NCBI GenBank assembly: GCA_949825025.1
Contig: OX463786.1
Span: 21,910,365-21,974,364 of the forward strand
DNA length: 64,000 nucleotides
From: Siphlonurus alternatus
Taxonomy: Eukaryota; Arthropoda; Insecta; Ephemeroptera; Siphlonuridae
Direction of reading: 5' to 3'
Translations under genes and position numbers: made by a program
Notes under the pieces: generated by a model
The model's input: the letters and a program-made list of their open reading frames with translations, nothing else
Told to the model about the DNA's origin: nothing
Databases searched by the model: none
Shown here: piece by piece, positions 1 to 10,192 of the stretch
How the letters are laid out: the number at the start of each line of letters is the position of its first letter
How positions within the stretch are numbered: the first letter of the stretch is position 1

Positions 1-70
1 TGAAGACTTCGTGGATCTCCACCCACAGACGAGGGTCCAGCAGGTGACTGTAGGGGGAGCTTGGCAGACC
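1..70 (-). CDS. RMND5: RMND5 exon 6, partial (runs off window)
   Basis: Acceptor GATATGTGACAG before 70. The frame gives GLPSSPYSHLLDPRLWVEIH and then EVF, matching the family block that follows the CTLH/CRA helices and precedes the RING. The exon continues past position 1, so its 3' end is unseen. Confidence 0.88.
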
Positions 71-1452
71 CTGTCACATATCATCTACGTCAGACTTCAT
101 TACTTTGAAAACTTGCTGATCCAATATAAATAAAATCCAGTTGTTTAAAGATTTAATAATAAAAAAAAATATTAAGTAGAATGAAAATATATTAATTTTT
201 TATTGCCAAGTATTCATCGGTAAATTTATGAGCCTACGCTACCAAACAAGTTGTTAGTGTACAGTTAGTATTTATACAGAAGTTAATATTTGACTTATTT
301 CAGCCTAATTTATATTTAAATGTTCTCAAATCGTAAAAAGGAATAATCATGTTTAAAACAATAACCGGGGAAACGGCTCCTCTTAAAAAGTTTTACATTT
401 TAAATTTGACACAAGTTACAAATTGATTCAAGCCATTTTGCACTACAGCATATTAATAAATCAACTAGCATCAATACCTGAGGCAGGAAGAGCAGGGATC
501 CCATGAGGGCCTGGATCTCGCGGTCGTGTCTGGCTACGAACTGTGACAAGTGGGTGCGGGCGTAGGCGACGGCCTCTGCCTGATGAGACATTCCCTTCTC
601 CACTAGACCGATGAATTGCAGGCGGTGAAGCTTGAACTCCAGCGACGAGTTCTGCGGACAGTCAGAGGAAACAATCAGGATGATTTTCAACCGTAACTAA
701 ATACAGTATTTAAAGAAATTAGACAATTTATTATGCTTTTATGTAGTCACAATGTATCAACTGATAGTTATTTTGAATAAATAAAAAATAAAATAAACAA
801 TAAAATTAAATAAAATAAGATTTTGTTTAAAAAAAAAAATAGAGTAAAAAAGTAAGTTGTTGCTATAGTGTACCTCTATTCATTAAGGATTAATGTCAGT
901 GGGCTTAGTAGATGGTGAACCACTCTGAACATTTCAGTAAACCTTCCTGACATCATGAAAAAAAAAAATAGAAGAAATTTGGTGATTTTTTTAGATATTC
1001 AGCATTAGCATTGTTTTAAATGGAGACTGCTGTGACTTTTAGTCAAATCAGTATCTTTTGTACACGAAAAAATAAATTACTCAAAATCTACACCAAATTT
1101 GTTGTTTTTTCACATCAGCAAACCAACAGTTATTTTGTCCTTTATTTTATGGACTAAGACTATCATCGGCAAATATTGAGCAATGGTGACATTAATCCTC
1201 AAGAAATTCACTTGTACCTGAGAGGCGAGGGTCTCGCGGTGACCGTTGGCCCAGGCCAGGGCAGGTCCGAGGTCCCTCTGCTTCAGACAGTCAAGGATGT
1301 TGTTGAGCTCTGAGAACGGCTCTTTGCTGCACGCCTCCGTCTTCATACCGGCCTCCTGGCGGCAAAAACACCGCAACTTAGGCAACGTTGATTACATCCT
1401 CGTTGTTGTTGTTGTTTTCAATATGATTATAAGTTTGGTGAAATTTAAATAA

Positions 1453-1515
<63 letters not shown>

Positions 1516-4500
1516 ATCGATGGTGTTCCGTCAAAAACGACTAACACATTTTATCGCGTCCTCTCAAAAACGACTAACTCGTTTTATCGCGAGCCGAGAT
1601 GGTCGCTTTTGCACCATGGGTTTCCAGGTATACATTTTTTTTATACCTGGAAACCCATAGTGCAAAACCGACCATCTCGGTTTGCGATAAAACGAGTTAG
1701 TCGTTTTTGAGAGGACGCGATAAAATGAGTTAGTCGTTTTTGACGAAACACCATCGAAATAAATAAATAAAATAAAAAAATGTGAGATTATTTTTTAAAT
1801 GATTTAATGCAACTGAATAATTTACAGGTTGCATTGATCAGTAAATCAAGCTTATACAATCAACCGGGGTAACTTTGAAAATGAGGAAAATAAAGATTTG
1901 TAATTTTTTATAGACCAATCTAATGTGTACACTGAAGTTTTTTCTCACTATATGGTAGGAACATGTTATTAACTAATAGAGAAAAATAGATTTAAGGGTT
2001 GCAGCTGATAAATTGACTAATCTAGTTATCAAGCTTACATACATTCTTTGACTAACTTTGTAGTAATCATTTACATAATTTGCTAGCATCTTATAAATAG
2101 TAAATACTTAAATTTGGCAATATATCAAGAAAGAACAAGATCATGGTCTATGTTTTTTTTTATTGAAAATAATTTATCAAAAGGTAGACTTGAATAAAAT
2201 ATGGTACAGTACTCTACCTGGACTAATTGTCAAGAACACTTTTTAAGTAAAATATTTACTACATTTTTTTGTGTTTTTATGTCTGTGTTTTTAGTCTCAA
2301 TAATAAAAAGTAAGCTTACTAAATTTGATTTCTCTTACCAAGTTCCCGACCTACCCACCCTCTGTAGTTACCTTGGAGAGCTCCTCTGCAATGTCGAGCA
2401 TTCCTTGTCGGTAGAAGTGCTGGCAGATCACTTTGTTCAGCAGCTGCACCTTTTCCGGGCCAGCGAAGACCTCCTCTCGGCTTGTGGACGCAAAGTCAGA
2501 CACAAAGTTCTGAAACAAAATCGTGGACATAACAATTAATTAAACATGGAAATTTATACAGAGATACTGTATACAGTGTACAGTACATTATTAACAGTTT
2601 GACATAACTAGATAATAATTATTTCAATAAATATGATATAAATCTCACAGTATTGTGTGTCTTCAAGTCCAATGACAACTTCAATTTACTTGTCCCACGG
2701 TATAGGGTAGCGTCACGAGACTGTTGGGTTGACTACTTACAGGATAACGCTCAGCTGTTTACCTCCCCTCCCTTCCCCTACTGTTGTCATACCGTACGCT
2801 CTAAAGCATTGAAAAAAATAGAAAATAAAGAAAAAAATTAATCACAGTACGTATAAATTATTTTACGGCAATTATTACATTTATATCGTTTTCATAATTA
2901 ATACCTTCTAGTTTATAAAGAACAGCTACATTTTTGTGTCCTTAAATAATTATACTTGGCAACAAAGTCAATTTTTCAAATTTTTTTCAATGATTTAGAG
3001 CGTATGATTGCTCTTCAGAAGGGGAAGTGAGGGGGGGATGTTAGCCTGTAAGTAGGCAACCTAACAATCTCGTAACGCTATACCTTACTTATGGAGTCTC
3101 CAGCGATCTGACGAAGGTACTCACCCTGTCAATGGCTTTGCCGACCTTGGAGACGGTGCTGTGAAGGTCGCGGTGGTCTGCGGCCAGTCTCTGAACGGTC
3201 TCGCGGACTTTGTTCACCGTCTGTTTCATGATGATCACCTGGGCTGCAGTCAGCTCATGGTTCTCAGGAGCTGAGAGAAAGATACTGTGTAACATCGGTG
3301 CAGCGTGTATGTAAAGAATAGACAATAATGGTTGCATTTTTTTATTTCATAATTAGAAAATATACCTAAAATTATGCTTTTCTGAATTTTTTCGGATTTT
3401 TTAGAGTGTGGGAACTAATTTTAAAAAAATATTTAAAATACCTGAATTTGGGTGGTACACCTGATGGGACAACCGTGACGTCATTTGTCGTGCTGTGATT
3501 GGCTGTTGATGATGTCACGGCTGCTGTGATTGGCTGTCGATGACGTCACGGTTGTCCCAACAGGTGTACCACCCAAATTCAGACATTTTAAATATTTTTT
3601 TAAAATTAGTTCCCGCACTCCAAAAAATCTGAAAAAATTCAGAAAAGCTTAATTTAATGTATATTTTCTAATTATGAAATAAAAAAATGCAACCATTATT
3701 GTCTATTGTTATTACTGTATGTTATGTCAACTGACCCAGGAAATTAGGTTTACTTTATATGTATGCATATTTCAGTACATACTATTTCAAGTAGATTTGA
3801 TAAAAAAATATCAATATTTGTTTATTAATAATAGGGCAATTTGTAGACGGCCGAGGTAATAATGCTGCTGGCTTACCCCATAAAGGGATATGGCGTCATG
3901 TTATGTATGTATGCTGTATGTAGAATTCCTTGCACGAGTGCATTATTTTTGAAAATTAGTATGCTATGCATACCAAATAATTACGATTCTATTATGTTTA
4001 TGTACCAGTATGCATAATATATTATATCGGACATTCAATAAAATATGACATCGTTTTGATTTTTACAAATTAAAAAAAAAATATATATCTCTGGAAAATT
4101 CTTTTTTATCAATAAAATTATTATAGAGTAATTGGGAATGCATAACCGATGAACGTAACTGCATACTTGTCTTTAGTCCTTACAAAATTTTACATGGTTG
4201 AAGCAACAATGTTTTCATTGGCCGTTAGCATGCAGTGACTGAAATGAAATGACTTGTTTAGATCTTACAAATTTTATTTTTTATTTATTTCCTAGCATTG
4301 TTGACTTATTCTACAAATTCAAAGTGTTAATAAAAAGTCAATAGACTCATTACACCCGAAGAAATGTCATTAAAACATTAAAAACTTGACTTTTCTAAAA
4401 TAAATACAATCATTTTGCAGAGTCATGTTAGAATGATATTTAGAGAATCAAAACATAAAAAATACTTACACTCGTCCAATCCATTTTTAAGTCCTTCAAT

Positions 4501-4605
4501 ATGGTTACATAAATCACGTAATATTCTATCTCCATGATCATTAATTCCACCAAATTTACTTAAAACTTTATCAACTTCTTTTTCTACTGCGTTGCACGCA
4601 TCCAT
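1..4605 (-). CDS. RMND5: RMND5-like E3 ubiquitin ligase subunit (CTLH/GID complex), 5' six exons, gene partial
   Basis: Coding sequence join on the minus strand: 4605-4470, 3270-3125, 2509-2372, 1355-1218, 651-478, 70-1 (continues off the left edge). Each join keeps frame and uses AG/GT borders. The assembled order matches vertebrate RMND5A/B as I know them: an N-terminal segment starting MDACNAVEKEVDKVL, then VGKAIDR, a LisH-like region with HFYRQGMLDIAEEL, a CTLH region with EPFSELNNILDCLK, and then NSSLEFKLHRLQF and EIQALMGSLLFL. Family knowledge: RMND5 pairs with MAEA through RING domains to form the catalytic core of the CTLH (yeast GID) ubiquitin ligase. The RING lies beyond position 1, so catalytic competence cannot be judged here. 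No frameshift or stop was seen in the six exons. Introns carry foldback repeats (1517-1757, 2700-3087, 3318-3707). Confidence 0.93.
71..477. other. RMND5 intron 5
   Basis: A+T-rich intron sequence with no recognised repeat or gene. Confidence 0.8.
478..651 (-). CDS. RMND5: RMND5 exon 5 (CTLH/CRA region)
   Basis: 174 bases, 58 codons, phase 0. Acceptor TGTCCGCAG, donor CAG|GTATTG. It encodes NSSLEFKLHRLQFIGLVEKG through RHDREIQALMGSLLFLPQ. The NSSLEFKLHRL and MGSL blocks are very close to vertebrate RMND5. Confidence 0.94.
652..1217. other. RMND5 intron 4
   Basis: A+T-rich intron with short A-runs; nothing further recognised. Confidence 0.8.
1218..1355 (-). CDS. RMND5: RMND5 exon 4 (CTLH region)
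   Basis: 138 bases, 46 codons, phase 0. Acceptor GCCGCCAG, donor CAG|GTACAA. It encodes EAGMKTEACSKEPFSELNNI and then DLGPALAWANGHRETLASQ, the CTLH helices that follow LisH in RMND5 and MAEA proteins. Confidence 0.93.
1450..1516 (+). repeat. (AAAT)n microsatellite
   Basis: About 16 head-to-tail AAAT units in RMND5 intron 3, directly abutting the inverted repeat at 1517. Confidence 0.95.
1517..1757. repeat. Near-perfect inverted repeat (foldback), RMND5 intron 3
   Basis: Ends TCGATGGTGTTCCGTC and GACGAAACACCATCGA. The arms are about 115 bases and pair almost throughout around an A+T loop near 1630-1642. Each arm itself contains a direct repeat of CAAAAACGACTAAC followed by TTTTATCGCG. Non-coding; typical of a MITE-like foldback. 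Confidence 0.92.
2372..2509 (-). CDS. RMND5: RMND5 exon 3 (LisH-like region)
   Basis: 138 bases, 46 full codons, phase 0 on both sides. Acceptor TTTTGTTTCAG, donor AAG|GTAACT. It encodes NFVSDFASTSREEV and then QLLNKVICQHFYRQGMLDIA, a pattern typical of the LisH dimerisation motif at the start of the LisH-CTLH module of this family. Confidence 0.93.
2700..3087. repeat. Foldback family F, copy 1, RMND5 intron 2
   Basis: The left arm holds GACTGTTGGGTTGACTACTT and AACGCTCAGCTGTTTACCTC. The right arm holds the matching complement with GTAAGTAGGCAACCTAAC. The centre is A+T-rich. A second partial copy occurs at 20900-21141. Confidence 0.88.
3125..3270 (-). CDS. RMND5: RMND5 exon 2
   Basis: 146 bases. 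The acceptor is CTTTCTCTCAG before 3270. The first two bases complete a Ser codon split by the phase-1 intron, followed by PENHELTAAQ through LHSTVSKVGKAIDR, and the donor is AGG|GTGAGT. The exon sits between two foldback repeats, one ending 37 bases beyond its donor and one starting 47 bases before its acceptor. Confidence 0.93.
3318..3707. repeat. Foldback family C, RMND5 intron 1
   Basis: Ends ATAGACAATAATGGTTGCAT and its complement. Arms run about 150 bases, with inner segment GGGTGGTACACCTG mirrored as CAGGTGTACCACCC. The centre has three GTGATTGGCTGT-like units and two TGACGTCA octamers. The inner arm (CTGAATTTTTTCGGATTTTT) resembles families A and B. Confidence 0.93.
3708..4469. other. 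Remainder of RMND5 intron 1
   Basis: A+T-rich; no repeat or gene recognised. Confidence 0.7.
4470..4605 (-). CDS. RMND5: RMND5 exon 1 (coding part)
   Basis: The ATG at 4605-4603 opens 45 codons plus one base. The donor reads GAGT|GTAAGT (intron starts at 4469). The start is chosen because the protein begins MDACNAVEKEVDKVLSKFGG, matching the family N-terminus, and because CRE and NRF1 promoter motifs lie 50-100 bases upstream. Confidence 0.92.
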
Positions 4606-4657
4606 GTTTGTTATTTATGAATCAGCTGTTATCAAGGCCAAATGGTTGCCGATGTTA

Positions 4658-4665
4658 TGACGTCA
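4658..4665. promoter_or_regulatory. CRE palindrome TGACGTCA upstream of RMND5
   Basis: A perfect TGACGTCA lies 53 bases upstream of the RMND5 ATG. This is the consensus site for CREB/ATF bZIP dimers. It is outside any repeat I recognised, unlike most other copies of this octamer in the window. Function is inferred from motif and position only. Confidence 0.5.
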
Positions 4666-4690
4666 CACGTCGATGATATTTTTATCAAAT

Positions 4691-4700
4691 GCGCATGCGC
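4691..4700. promoter_or_regulatory. NRF1-type palindrome GCGCATGCGC upstream of RMND5
   Basis: A perfect self-complementary GCGCATGCGC lies 86 bases upstream of the ATG. It matches the NRF1 consensus (insect homologue Erect wing), typical of TATA-less housekeeping promoters. No TATA box was seen nearby. CpGs are rare in the surrounding A+T-rich DNA, which makes the site stand out. Confidence 0.6.
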
Positions 4701-4705
4701 TAACT

Positions 4706-5550
4706 TTTTTTTTTGTGCGTAAAATTTGAAAGTTATGGCGCATACTCGTGCCGAACGTTCAATATTTGAGTTTCTATATCTAACTTAAAATTCATGTTAT
4801 ACGTAACCCTCAGGGTTTATATGATATCTATCCATTTTACTAACTTTATACTTACTAAAGTAAATTTGAATTAGTATTATTTATTATATCATTTAATGCA
4901 ATCTAAATCGTAGAAATTAGCAAAGTTTATATTTGAGTATATATCTACCATGTTATAATATTATGCCTAGAGGCCTTTACATTAAAATTTCGTGGCATTG
5001 TGGGATATCAACTTGATTTAATTGCAGTAATTGTACAATACCAGGTCAAATTGAATTTAAAGGGAAAGGATATTTATATTGTATTTTATATAGACCTCAT
5101 GCAATTAAATTAATTTGAATATATACAAACTTTATACATATTATATCGTACAGACCATATATAATTAACATATAAGGCAATTATGAAAGTTTCTGGTTTA
5201 ATAAATAAAGCGATTCACATATTATCCTTTGACAGTGGCATGTAAATGCTATTTATTGTAAGTTTTAAAATGATTATTTTAATCTAACTGAAAACATAGA
5301 AATTGAATGCTTGAGCTTGATGACAATAAGTAAAACACTATGTATTTCATGCACCAGCAATTGAAATTATGCTTAAAACAATCTTGACTGGAGTTTTTAT
5401 TGTGTATAAATTTTGGGAAATAAAAATTAGTAATAAACATTAAGTTCCCCTATACGTGAATAGTAATAAGGACGTTGATTAAAAATAAAACTTCATATTT
5501 TTTCTTCCGATAATGTTTCAACAGAAGAATAAATTTTATCAAAAATCTAT
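4706..5550. other. Intergenic A+T-rich DNA upstream of RMND5
   Basis: No ORF, RNA gene or repeat recognised beyond the promoter motifs annotated separately. Confidence 0.6.
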
Positions 5551-5551
5551 T

Positions 5552-5692
5552 GGGTGCGATTCACGAAGTACTAAGCCAGGTTTCTAACCACGTTTAGCTT
5601 AACCACGTTTAACTAAACCTGTTTAACACGTAAAAATAGGTATAAGTTAAACGTGGTTAGAAACGTGAATAACTTTTTCGTGAATCGCGCCC
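5552..5692. repeat. Foldback family D, copy 1
   Basis: Starts GGGTGCGATTCACGAAG and ends TTCGTGAATCGCGCCC, with inner mirror units of TAACCACGTTTA. Flanked by ATT on both sides, a possible 3-base target duplication. Other copies: 11641, 14709, 19161. Confidence 0.92.
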
Positions 5693-6647
5693 ATTATGGT
5701 TATTAGTGGATTCAAACTGTTTTTAATAGTTTTTACCAAGACATGTGAAAAATATCGTAGATAGCAAACAATTTAAAAGAGAATGTATTTTATTTGTTAA
5801 AAAAATGTTTTTAAAAAATAAATATAATATATAAACTGATTAGTTGTGACAACAGGAGGTAGTTAATGATGAAAATTCTAATATTATCATAAATATTTTA
5901 TTATAAAAGTTGGATGTTCCTGAAACATGTGAAAAATATATGATATTATGTTATGCAAAAAATATGTATGTACTAGCATTTTGCTAAATAAAAAAACTTT
6001 ACCTACTTAACAATTAACTAGCAGATCATTTTAATTTAATAATTTATAATTATAAATCATAATTCTATGGTCATTAAACAAGCCTATTATATATATTATA
6101 ACTTAATTTAATAAGTTAATTTTACTGATTATTACGATAATTAATATATACCACAAAATATCACATGCATTATACGTTTTATAGTTCTCTTTAGACTCTA
6201 GAGCTCAATTTCTTAACTTCAAATTGTTTTCCTAAGTACCTTAATTAATTGAATTTTGTATAATAACGAATGCTGTTTAATCACGAAAAGCTATTAATTA
6301 GATTACATGCATGACATCCAGTGTATGTATTTTTTGTTCGTAAATGGGGGGAAAAAAATGAGTTCAAACAATCATTAAACAACAAGAAAAAAAAATTTTT
6401 TTTGAAGACCTCCATTGAACAAAGGTATATTATTTGATTGATTTGCCATTTAATTTTTTCCGACTTCCTTTTTATCTTCTTAATGACTATCATAAACCAC
6501 ACAAAAAGCTGACCTGATCATTTGTCAAATAATATTCCTTGGAGAAATTTGAACCATTTATTACAAATATGAGAGAAGCTTCTCATCAAATACATATATG
6601 ACGTTTTATTACAGTCATTATTTACGTTCTATTTAAATAGTAGTTAA

Positions 6648-7078
6648 TGGGAGGTGTGGCGCAGTGCGCTTGACCGGGTCTCGTCAGATCACAGAAGTCA
6701 AGCAACGCCGAGCGTGATTAGTAGTTGGATGGGTGAAGGGTGACCATTTTCAATAAAAAAACACGTTTCCCACCCAGAGGTATATATACAACGTTGCGCT
6801 TTTCCACTGTGGTTTTCCTGGCTTTGAACCATTAATTGCATTTCCGGTTTATTGACAAAAGCTGTAGCGTCCATCCTGGCTGAGGTTTCCACGTTTTCCT
6901 CAGTCGCAGACAAATGCCGGGATGGATTGCAAGGCCCCGTTCCGGAAGAGCCCGCGAAATGCTCAAGTTAGGGTTTCGGAAGTTTCGGGGTTTCAAAAAG
7001 TAGTATATTTTATTTATAATTAGTATTAAGTAGAAGTACCCAAATTAGGGTTTGATCAAAAATAAAAAAATATATATA
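6648..7078 (+). mobile_element. 5S-rRNA-derived SINE, subfamily 1, copy S1
   Basis: The head reads GTCTCGTCAGATCACAGAAG, then CAAGCAACGCCGAGCGTG, then TTGGATGGGTGA. This is the 5S rRNA promoter region (A box, intermediate element, C box), with a 7-base AGGGTGA insertion or duplication before CCATTTT. It is followed by a unique body (GCTGTAGCGTCCATCCTGGC) and the tail AGTACCC...TAGGGTTTGATC. Full-length by comparison with S4 at 42332-42736. Confidence 0.88.
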
Positions 7079-7517
7079 TTAATTTATAGAAGGGGGTAAT
7101 ATAACAATTTTTTACATGAATCAACATCGAAGTTTTTATTACGAACAAATTGGAATACAATATTTTTTTAATATAAATGATTTATATTATATAATTTTTT
7201 ATACAAAAGATTTTTTTTTTTCATGAATACTTTTTTTTAAAAACACAATAAGTAAATATAGATTATTATATTTTATTTTTTAGTTGGCCATTGAGAAATT
7301 TTTTTTATTTTATTTATTTTTTTTTTCTTTGTGCAAAACTAAATTTTCAACACAAAAAATAATAACCTTTCATCAGAATTAAGCAATCTTTATAATTAAC
7401 AAGGTGACACAAACATGTTAACTTTGTTCCAAGTATTAATACAAAATTTATAAACATATTAAGTTTTTCAATTTAACGAATTTCATATTACTAGCCGGAA
7501 GAATGAGGGGTTTTGAC

Positions 7518-7650
7518 TCATTCATTCATTCATTCATTCATTCATTCATTCATTCATTCATTCATTCATTCATTCATTCATTCATTCATTCATTCATTCA
7601 TTCATTCATTCATTCATTCATTCATTCATTCATTCATTCATTCATTCATT

Positions 7651-7656
<6 letters not shown>
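7518..7656 (+). repeat. (TTCA)n microsatellite
   Basis: About 34 uninterrupted TTCA units (138 bases). Any reading frame through it gives a repeating Ser-Phe-Ile-His peptide, which is not a gene. Confidence 0.98.

Positions 7657-7688
<32 letters not shown>
7653..7688 (+). repeat. Poly(T) run of about 36
   Basis: An uninterrupted T-run continuing from the (TTCA)n array. Assembly length may be unreliable here. Confidence 0.95.
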
Positions 7689-7694
<6 letters not shown>

Positions 7695-7710
7695 GGTATC
7701 AGAGAGAGAA

Positions 7711-8053
7711 TGGAGTATCGACCTCCATTTTATTTATTTCAGAAATGGATAGAGGGTAAAAAGTTATGCAACCCTGATTTTTTTTTCAGATTGTTTACGG
7801 CCCTGGAAGTATTTTTAAAAAGTTATTGAAAGTCCTTTTTGTGACGTTACGCGGCGGCAAGTCCTATCCTTAATATAATAAATAAATATAATAAATAAAT
7901 CATTTTCTTAAGAAGCGGCACCACGTGACGTCACAAAAATAACTTTCAATCATTTTTTAAAAATACTTTCAGGACTAAAAAATCTGAAAAAAAATCAGAG
8001 TAGCATAACATTTGAACCCACTATCCATTTCTGTAATAAAAAAATGTCATCCA
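7711..8053. repeat. Foldback family A, copy A1
   Basis: Starts GGAGTATCGACCTCCATTTT and has GAAATGGATAGAGGGT in the arm mirrored by CTATCCATTTCTGTAATA. The centre has GACGTTACGCGGCGGCAAG and a TGACGTCA. It carries a small (AATA)n expansion near 7875-7900. Confidence 0.9.
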
Positions 8054-8252
8054 TTCGGCCAGTAATACAAATGTTGTTTAGTGCATGTGTATTATACTTA
8101 ATTATAATATTTTTTTAATATCACATTTGAAATTTAACATAAGGAACACCAACAATGTGAATATTTAATGAATAAATAATGTACATGTTTTAGCTTCATA
8201 TTATTATTTTTTAAAATCAGGTATAGAAATGTAAATAAAAGAAAGCAGAGGT

Positions 8253-8363
8253 CACTACGTTTACATGACGGTATTTAATACGTATTCGTTGACGACGGAT
8301 AATGTTATTCTTATGAGGCGTCGTCAACGAATACGCATTAAACACCGTCATGTAAACGTAGTG
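8253..8363. repeat. Short perfect-type inverted repeat
   Basis: Arms CACTACGTTTACATGACGGT and its complement near the right end, with an inner mirror of ATTCGTTGACGACG. About 45 paired bases per arm and a short loop. Non-coding foldback. Confidence 0.9.
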
Positions 8364-9050
8364 AATGTACACGCCAGCATAATAATTAACTCTATACTAT
8401 AAGTTTATTACACTGAAAAATGTAAATAATTTAGCATAAAATTTATTGTATTTTAAAATAATTAAAAAATCACACTTATTTTTAAAATTGATAACAAAAA
8501 ATATTATGTAACATTTATAATTATATTTATATATTAAAAGTTATTTGCTTATAATAATATAGTCTTATATTTTTTAATAGCATATATTTTTTTAATATTT
8601 TTGGTATATCATAATTTTTATAATAAAAGCATCACAACACTGCACACGATTTGCATAATTTTTCATTATAATTATAAACAATGTCTCTTGTCATTGCAAA
8701 ACACCATATAATAATATATTTAATATTTCAGACAGTAAAACACTTTATTTCTCAATTATTTGACTGTTATAATTCAAGAATCAAGAATTAATTAAATTTT
8801 TGATTTAACAGGTTTTTCCCTTTATAAACAATCTATATGCAGAGTTTATTTTATTAATATTTTACACAATACATAGTTCTGGAGACTAGTACAAACAAAA
8901 CGCTCCTCTCAAAAAAACAAAAAAAACAAAAAGTCAAACAAAAAACTTTCTAAAGAGAATATTTAAATATTCTTCTGTAATTTTATTTAAATAATAATTA
9001 ATCTATTTTTAGCTGCAACATGGCTGTAGCTCCATAGTGTGGCTGCAATG
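8364..9050. other. Intergenic A+T-rich DNA
   Basis: No gene or repeat recognised. Confidence 0.6.
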
Positions 9051-9368
9051 GTGTACCGACCTCAATTTTTTTTATGACAGAAATGGATAGAGGGTGCAAA
9101 AATATGATACTCTGATTTTTTTCAGATTTTTCTGAGACCTGGAAGTATATTTAAAAAATTATTGAAAGTTTGTTTTATGACGTCACGGGCGTTGATGTCC
9201 TATCCTTTTCTTAAGGGGAGGCGCCTCATGACGTCATCAAAATGGAATTTCAAATTTTTTTTTTTAAAAATACTTCCCGGTCTCAGAAAAATCTGAAAAA
9301 ATTCAGAGTAGCTTATTTTTGCACCCTCTATCCATTTCTGCAATAAAAAAATTTTGAGGTCGGTACTT
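9051..9368. repeat. Foldback family A, copy A2
   Basis: Ends GTACCGACCTCAATTTTTTT and TTTTGAGGTCGGTAC. Arms contain GAAATGGATAGAGGGTGCAA and its complement. Two TGACGTCA at the centre. It lies past the 3' end of SMPDL3. Confidence 0.92.
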
Positions 9369-9598
9369 CATTGTAACTCTGAATCTGACGTCACATGCAT
9401 TAAGGGACCTATAAGTCTATGGTAGAATATTTTCTTTTATTAATTTTTTTCATGCATCTGACATCATAAAATTTTTAAGTATAATATTTTGTAAGCGTTT
9501 TTTTGACATCAAACTTTATAAATGTGAATAAAAATTTAGCTCATTAATAAAATAAAAACTGCATGAAAATCGTCTCTTTTCTGCAATTTTCTGTAATC

Positions 9599-9604
9599 TT
9601 TATT
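9599..9604 (-). promoter_or_regulatory. Candidate poly(A) signal of SMPDL3
   Basis: AATAAA on the minus strand about 120 bases past the stop codon. In such A+T-rich DNA the hexamer is common by chance, so this is only the nearest plausible signal. Confidence 0.3.
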
Positions 9605-9724
9605 TAAAATCGAAACCTTGTATTTTGTCATAATAACAATCATTATAATATATTTTTCATTATATAATATCACAAATATATATATTTTTTGTGCCCATTC
9701 ACATCATGTTTTTCAATTAATTCA

Positions 9725-10192
9725 TCACCTTGTTAAAATATTAGAATAATAATTATGAACACAGTAAAATGCAAGAAGATTTATAAATATTATTAAAGAC
9801 GAAGGAATTTTCGTATAGGCAGAATTCCAAACTGCCTCATCTCTTAGACATCTTCTAAAATCTACATATCCCAATTTAGTGATGGTACAATAGTGTAAGT
9901 GTTGACACGACCTATCACAAGGTAATGGCGACTCTAGACTGGAACTACTGTAACCATTACTGTAACTGTAAGATGTTACAGGTTGCATGTTTACTGTATT
10001 AGCTCTTACGTATTTATCAAACAATTCTGTATCTTCTGTATCTCTAAACGATTCAGCAAGACGATGTAGAGATTTAGGAGATATATCCGAGAGTCCGTAG
10101 TGAGTTGTCAGGTTGTATTCAGGCTGCCACTCAGCTCGCCCTCGTTGGTTTGCAAGATTTAGGTCGAGGTAGAATTGAGTGTAGTCAAGGAC
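9725..10192 (-). CDS. SMPDL3: SMPDL3 terminal exon with stop codon
   Basis: Acceptor CCTATGTTTCAG before 10192. 155 codons then a stop at 9727-9725. It starts [20 protein letters not shown] and carries [20 protein letters not shown], both family blocks, then a Cys cluster ([11 protein letters not shown] ... CL). The last ~25 residues are hydrophobic ([15 protein letters not shown]) with a short polar end, compatible with a GPI signal, as in SMPDL3B, or a tail anchor. Which one is not decidable from sequence alone. Confidence 0.9.
   Translation of the reverse strand, partial: VLDYTQFYLDLNLANQRGRAEWQPEYNLTTHYGLSDISPKSLHRLAESFRDTEDTELFDKYVRANTVNMQPVTSYSYSNGYSSSSLESPLPCDRSCQHLHYCTITKLGYVDFRRCLRDEAVWNSAYTKIPSSLIIFINLLAFYCVHNYYSNILTR

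Noticed and set aside
7503..7829. Open frame with repeating Ser-Phe-Ile-His
   Set aside because: Created by the (TTCA)n array and the T-run; no start context or homology.
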